DNA of 64,000 bases. Source: Abelmoschus esculentus. Its lineage: Eukaryota; Streptophyta; Magnoliopsida; Malvales; Malvaceae. Position 1 is the stretch's first letter; every line of letters begins with the position of its first letter. The notes below the pieces were generated by a model. The model worked only from the letters and a program-made list of their open reading frames with translations, did no database searches and was not told the DNA's origin. The translations under genes were made by a program, and so were the position numbers. The stretch spans positions 11,203,001 through 11,267,000 of the forward strand of contig JAUCBN010000012.1 in assembly GCA_035048815.1 (NCBI GenBank). The letters run 5' to 3'. Shown here in pieces: positions 59,299-64,000 of the stretch.

Positions 59299-60619
59299 TG
59301 ATGCGTGTTAGATATGCGTAATTTAGTACAAGTGAACACGTCGCCAAGTAATAAAATGATAAGTATCAAGTATCGTCTTCACGAGGATTGGTCTACTTAA
59401 TATACTTCCTTTGATCTTCTTGCTCTGTAAAGAAATAAAGTAAAATCACAAATTATTAGGTTGTGATTTAACTAAATGAATAAAACTAAATAAAAATAAA
59501 AAATCACATATAGATAATGGCTAGGATCCAGTTGTATTGTATAGAGGATTCAATTGACTTGTTTTTGTCAAATGCAATTGCACAACACTGCCTCAGCAGA
59601 ACTACAGATTACTACCTCGACAGTGAAGATACTCGCTCGCCGCGGCAATCCCTTGCTCTTGGGAAGACTTTACCAAAGCTCGGCAAAGTATCCTTTGATG
59701 ACTCTGCTTATCCCTAAGTCAAAGTACTGTTGATGACTAGTCCTTGATGATACCTCTCAGCGTGAATCAATTATAATCACCAACCAATCCCACACTTCTA
59801 TTAGCCGTTAAAACTCTAAACTTATCCCTAGGCCGAGTTAGTGTTCTGTGATAGAAACATCGTACTTATTCCTTTTGTGAATCTAACTCTCCCAATATTA
59901 GATAAATAGATAACTTACAAACTTCTCTCCCAAGCTTGAATGTAAGAACAAGGAATGGCAAAGAATAAGCAAACTTTGATATTTTATTACATTGGAAACA
60001 AGAAACAAAGTTTAACTTCCTCACACTAATACTTTACAACCTTCACCTAAGCCTAACAAACTTATAACATAATGTAAAAGAAAAGAAAAACTAAAAGATA
60101 AAATCTAAGCTATCTATAAACCGAATTGTCTCTCAAGTCGAGTTCTCTTGCTCCTTTGGATGGCTAGGTCTTATATAAGCTGCAAATCTTTCCTAAGTAG
60201 AATACAACTTGGAATAAGGAACAAGTCATGTACATAAATCAAATATTTCCAAGTTTATTCCTTCTAGAAGGCTTTCCCACGTGGCCTTCTCTTTGGGCTT
60301 TTCACGTGCTTATCCAGCTCCAATCTTTGGGTTTCTTGTCCTACAACATTCTCCTCATTTTTCTCCTCAGCTTGCCTGCCACATCGCTACTTGTCCTTTG
60401 CTGCATCGGCATCAAGTCCTACCTCGACCTTAAGTTGCTGCCACAACAATACTTCTTTCTGCATAGATATAAAAATGCAGTAAAGTATGCATTTTTTCTG
60501 TAACAGCAAAATCCCTAAATATATCACATTAAGTGCATGCTTTGGTTCAAGTAGGTGTAGAATTGATGATTGATGCCCATGAAAAGTGTAGAAAGTGATA
60601 GTGAGTTGAGCCTTTATCA
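59299..60619 (-). repeat. 5' LTR of element C
   Basis: 1,321 bases, pairing with 43,800-45,142. The differences between the two are scattered substitutions and small indels (for example a 14-base block at 44,684-44,697 absent near 60,181). Confidence 0.85.
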
Positions 60620-60855
60620 CATTAATAAATGGATAATAAGTGCAACTGAACTCCCCTCTACAAAGCATTCAACCTAGCCTTACTCTTATCATCGAGATTC
60701 TCTTCCTTTATTTAGTTGTTTATTTATTATCTACTTTATTCACATCACAATCCAAATTATTTGTGTTATTTACTTTCTCTTGTGCAGATTTAACGCGCAG
60801 TCGAGTCTGATCCAGTCTTTGTGGGTTCGACAACCTAAAATATTACAATTTGACA

Positions 60856-61230
60856 AAAAAGGTAGAAGCCTTAAAAATAACATAGGACTTCAAGTTGCAC
60901 GTCACATAGCATGACCAAATTTACCCTAGATAGATTCAGCTGCCTGAGATTAATCGTCGATCATCTATGCTACACCCCAATCAGCATCAACAAATAACAC
61001 CAACTGCAAGGGAGCTGTAAAAACTGTGAACCACAAACCATAGTCAAGTGTTTCATTTACGTAACGTAAAATTCATTTAGCAGTTGTTAAATAATGTTCA
61101 CATGGAACATGCATGCATTGTGCCAACTAAATTAATTCTAATTAACCAAATCCTTATTTCATGGACCAAAAAAAAATCAAATACCCATGCTTACTACAAC
61201 CAGTAAGAACAAAATTGAAGCAATCCTAAG
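60856..61230 (-). pseudogene. copia RNase H fragment, minus strand
   Basis: Minus strand: AQCMHVPCEHYLTTAK, ILRYVNETLDYGLWF, then VLFVDADWGV, with SGS-IYLG in another frame, and KSYVIFKAST at the LTR border. This is the first half of a copia RNase H domain. It overlaps in content by about ten codons with the start of the fragment at 42,699, so the two are not simply one domain cut by the D LTR. Stops and a frameshift make it inactive. Confidence 0.7.
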
Positions 61231-61291
61231 GTAAACCATTTTTATTTTCCACTCTTTGAATATGAAAACAAACCTTTTAGCTCGAGTGGCA

Positions 61292-61382
61292 ATGGTTTAG
61301 TACCACTAATATTTTTAACGGCGCTAATAAACGTTACAATATACCTTAAAAACGTCGCTATAAACTTGTTTTTTTATAGTGA
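61292..61382 (-). mobile_element. CACTA-like transposon end
   Basis: Read on the minus strand it starts cactataaaaaaacaag and continues ttatagcgacgttttt and taacgtttattagcgcc, resembling the CACTA(C/T)AA end and the GCGCC/GACG subterminal units of plant CACTA elements. The partner end was not found. Confidence 0.35.
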
Positions 61383-62924
61383 TCGTTTGAGAGACAGATG
61401 TTTGTAATGTAAGACACAACGGATTATGAGATAATGGATCTAAATTTTAGTTTAATTTGCATTTGGAGCCCAGAAAATGGAGACTTGAAGATGATTCTAA
61501 TGGAAATGGTTGCTTTATTTTACTACTACTTCGATTCTTTGTGTTGTCGGGTTTAGTCTTTTTATAATTCTAGAAATGAAGTTCGAAAGTATCCTAACAC
61601 ATAAAGAATATTTATCATTAACTTTTAATATTTTAAGAATAATTTAAATTTTAATATTTTATTTTAAATAAAATAATTTTTTGACGAATAAAAACAATCA
61701 GTCAATTAACAATAAATAATTTAAAATAATATAATAAATCTATATAAAAATACATGTTAACGTGGAATTATCATATAATAATTATTTTAACTTGAAAGTA
61801 ACCAAAATATTAGTTTTAAATATACAAGAATTTATACTTGTATCTTTTGAAAACCTAATTCTCTCTTAAACTCTCTGGCCGCCGTTCTTTCTCAAATTTC
61901 ATCTTTTTTGGTCTTTTCTTTTGATCGTTTCCTTTGATCGATGGTCGATAATCAATTTTAGTGTTGGTTGTCGATCACCGGATCTATTTCTTTTTCTTGT
62001 TTTATTTAATTAAGGATCTCTTTTTTCTTTATTTGTGACACGCTTTTCTCTGTCCTTGTGACATGTTTTTATTTTTGTTTTGGAGTTTGATTTGTCTGTC
62101 TTTATGGTATTTTGCAGCATACCCCAGCGATCGGTTGTTGATTGCACAGAGATTCAATTGATGCTAGTTTTCTGATTTATTGTTTTATCGATGGTCACTT
62201 GGAAAGACTTATCCTCACTCGGTTGGTGGTTGTTTGCCGATAAAATCAGTCTTGGGTAGTGGTACTTTTTGCACGACAGTTTGAATCGCCTACAACTCCT
62301 TCTTCCTTCACTATGCGTCTCGTTTGGATAGAGACAAAGAGATTCAGGAAGCTGCTGAATTTTATCGGTATCCTTATTTCCATAGGAATTTTATTTTTCT
62401 TTGTTTTGGGTTGTAAGAATTTTTGGATTTTTTAATCCAATTATTTTACTTCTTGATTACGTTGTAATTATAATTTTCTATGGATTTAAACAAAATTTAT
62501 TAGCATTTGTCAAAAAAATAATTATATTAACTTGAAAAATATTACATCAGTCATTCTTTTATAAAATTACATAAAATATTTAGTAATCTATTTTATTGAT
62601 TTATTATTCTCTTAAGTTTTTTTAAATTGTTTACGATTAATTTTTTAATAATCTTTATCTATATATAAATTATTTTAACTTATAATAAAACATTAAAAAT
62701 TGAACTACCCTAAAAAAAATAAAAATAATTATTTAATTAAATATTAAAAATATTTTTTAACTTTATATCTAATTGTTAATAATTGAATGATATCAAACTT
62801 AATGATAATTTAGAAGAAGATAGAGAATGGAACCACAAAGTTGATAACAATTATAAATGATTTATTTTGATTGATTTAGAGTGGAGAGTTGTAAATAGTA
62901 TAAAATATAAAAATCAAATAAAAA

Positions 62925-63010
62925 AATAAGTTTATCCAATTGGTAAACAATTTGGTTTTGTTTAAACAGATCTCGGGTTTGGAATATTGTGTTACACAAA
63001 AATCATTACT
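62925..63010 (+). mobile_element. possible tRNA-derived SINE
   Basis: tttatccaattggtaaac resembles a pol III A box and, about 35 bases on, gatctcgggtttggaat resembles a B box (GGTTCGAAT-like). No clear poly-A tail or target duplication, so the call is tentative. Confidence 0.3.
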
Positions 63011-63160
63011 AGAAAATTTATCCACTAAAATTAGGTATGCTACATAGATCAATCCAGATTAGTCATGACGAAATCTTAAAAATAAAAATTAAAAAAAAAT
63101 AACAAAGAAAAGAAAAGAATTTTTCTCTCTTAGTCGGACTTGTTTTTTCTTTCTTTCTTT

Positions 63161-63273
63161 ACTACAGTAATCACACCCATATGACCGCCATATGAAATGT
63201 AACGCTTGAAGTTGATTTTACTTTTATCAATTTACATTTCATATGATGGTCACATGGATGTGATTACTATAGT
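63161..63273. repeat. 113-base foldback hairpin (MITE-like)
   Basis: Left arm 63,161-63,202 (actacagtaatcacacccat onward) and right arm 63,232-63,273 are inverted complements over 42 bases with about five mismatches, around a 29-base loop. It is non-coding and free of neighbours' repeats. It could be a small MITE; a small-RNA precursor cannot be excluded. Confidence 0.75.
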
Positions 63274-64000
63274 GCATGACGATGTCTATTTCTAAGATCA
63301 CTCGATCTTCCGAATAAGATGTTTGTCTTGAAGTGTTTCTAAAGTCATCAAATGTGAAAACACTTAAGGTTATTTCAGATTTTACGAGAACAAAGGTTCA
63401 ATATAACAAATATAAATGTTATTTAATTATTGAGACAATAGTACTAATCGTGATGAAAATTATTTTTAGATATAATGAGTCATTTGTCAATTTAGAGTAA
63501 TATGTGTAGTAAACAAATTCTAAAATAAAATAAAAAATTTAAATTGTTGATATTTTATGATTCAAATCGAATTGTGTAAAATTAGATTTGAGTACTCAAA
63601 TTCGTATTTGAAAAATTCTAGGGTAAGACGGATTAAATAAGACTAAAATGAGACAAAATCAGAATTATTAAAAAAAAATTATAAAAAATCCGGTATCGAT
63701 TTTTATACTATTTTTTATAAAAAATATAAGAATTTCTGTATATACTGAATTTCTTATAAAAAAAAATTTTAAAATTTTTGAAAGTGTAACAATTTTAGTA
63801 CATACCGAATTTCTTACAAAAAGCATAAGAGTTTTGGTACATCTCGAAAAATTGATTCCAAAAATCTTATAATTTTTAGAACAATTTCATTTACGTCTCA
63901 TTTTAACCTTATTTTAAGGTGCCCCATGTTAATTTTTATGTTATATTTAGTGCACTTAAATTTTATATTTTGTCAAGAGAAGTCTTGAAAATGATATCTA

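Larger units (their letters stand above)
43800..60619 (-). mobile_element. Athila-like gypsy element C (outer), non-autonomous
   Basis: LTRs at 59,299-60,619 (5', minus strand) and 43,800-45,142 (3') begin TGATAA(A/G) and end CGCATCA in element orientation. Perfect 5-base duplication catta at 43,795-43,799 and 60,620-60,624. The primer site lies six bases inside the 5' LTR (59,275-59,292, tRNA-Asp type). Without the nested element B it is about 8.4 kb. It holds gag, protease and an ORF in the env position, but reverse transcriptase, RNase H and most of integrase are missing. Confidence 0.85.
42700..60855 (+). repeat. LTR family D, copy 2, split by element C
   Basis: Consists of 42,700-43,799 and 60,620-60,855. 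It starts tggtgag, carries TATA box gcctatataagcc at 43,231 and ends tattacaatttgaca, parallel to copy 1 throughout. It is opened by element C with duplication catta. The flank after it is aaaaa, compared with aacaa before copy 1; if both copies bound one element, this would be its 4/5 matching target duplication. Confidence 0.55.
61390..64000. other. AT-rich intergenic DNA
   Basis: No coding domain recognised. A moderately GC-richer stretch at 61,865-62,350 has no long frame. At 63,690-63,860 a unit containing gaatttct(t)ata(c)aaaaa and gtaca-taccgaatttctta recurs two or three times. Separate entries cover a possible SINE and a hairpin. Confidence 0.5.

Noticed and set aside
43800..60619. 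plus-strand short frames across elements B and C
   Set aside because: They overlap antisense to clear gag, RT and integrase coding and have no domains.
61270..61300. tagctcgagtggc as a tRNA A box
   Set aside because: No B box or cloverleaf follows within tRNA distance.

Overview
This is nuclear DNA of a flowering plant, almost certainly a eudicot. The evidence is AT-rich sequence, spliced genes with GT-AG introns, an ankyrin/PGG membrane-protein gene of a plant-only family, a broken gene for a plastid RNA-editing factor, and plant-type Ty1/copia, Ty3/gypsy (Athila/Tat-like), Mutator, hAT and TRIM elements. I cannot name the species from sequence alone.

Layout. Positions 1-22,700 are layered transposable elements: a TRIM-like element (about 1,232-1,620), a non-autonomous hAT (1,876-2,756), a 3.25-kb solo gypsy LTR (2,778-6,029), and a decayed copia element (about 7,455-12,860) split by a 1.9-kb solo LTR and a 0.69-kb hAT. 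Then come two copies of another LTR family (14,577-15,433; 17,838-22,697), the second split by a 2.9-kb insertion, with an Athila-like LTR (15,439-17,072) between them. Positions 22,700-28,730 are the gene island: a probably intact two-exon ankyrin/PGG gene of the BDA1/ACD6-like family on the plus strand (23,360-24,946), converging on a dead ORRM1-like gene on the minus strand (25,319-28,730). The ORRM1 copy still shows RIP box - RIP box - RRM order but carries frameshifts, a stop and a 1.2-kb hAT insertion. Two 3'-end fragments of the ankyrin gene lie at 29,455 and 36,218, on either side of a decayed Mutator-like element with long terminal inverted repeats (30,007-34,718).

Positions 38,400-61,300 are a nest at least four layers deep. 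A decayed copia element (plus) abuts a 1.3-kb LTR. A second copy of that LTR, with antisense copia RNase H between the two, has been opened by a minus-strand Athila-like element (C, 43,800-60,619, target duplication catta). C's gag was in turn opened by a younger relative (B, 50,235-58,689, target duplication ataat). B keeps gag, RT, RNase H and integrase regions but lacks protease and has damaged active sites. C keeps gag and protease, lacks RT/RNase H/most of integrase, and has an env-position ORF. Positions 61,300-64,000 are AT-rich with a CACTA-like end, a possible SINE and a strong hairpin.

I found no candidate for a new enzymatic or defence system. The most unusual signals are the decay and interruption of an ORRM1-like gene, and two different short palindromes (GTATCGATAC-like and GCCKCGGC-like) scattered through separate LTR families. 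All assignments come from reading the sequence; no database search was run.
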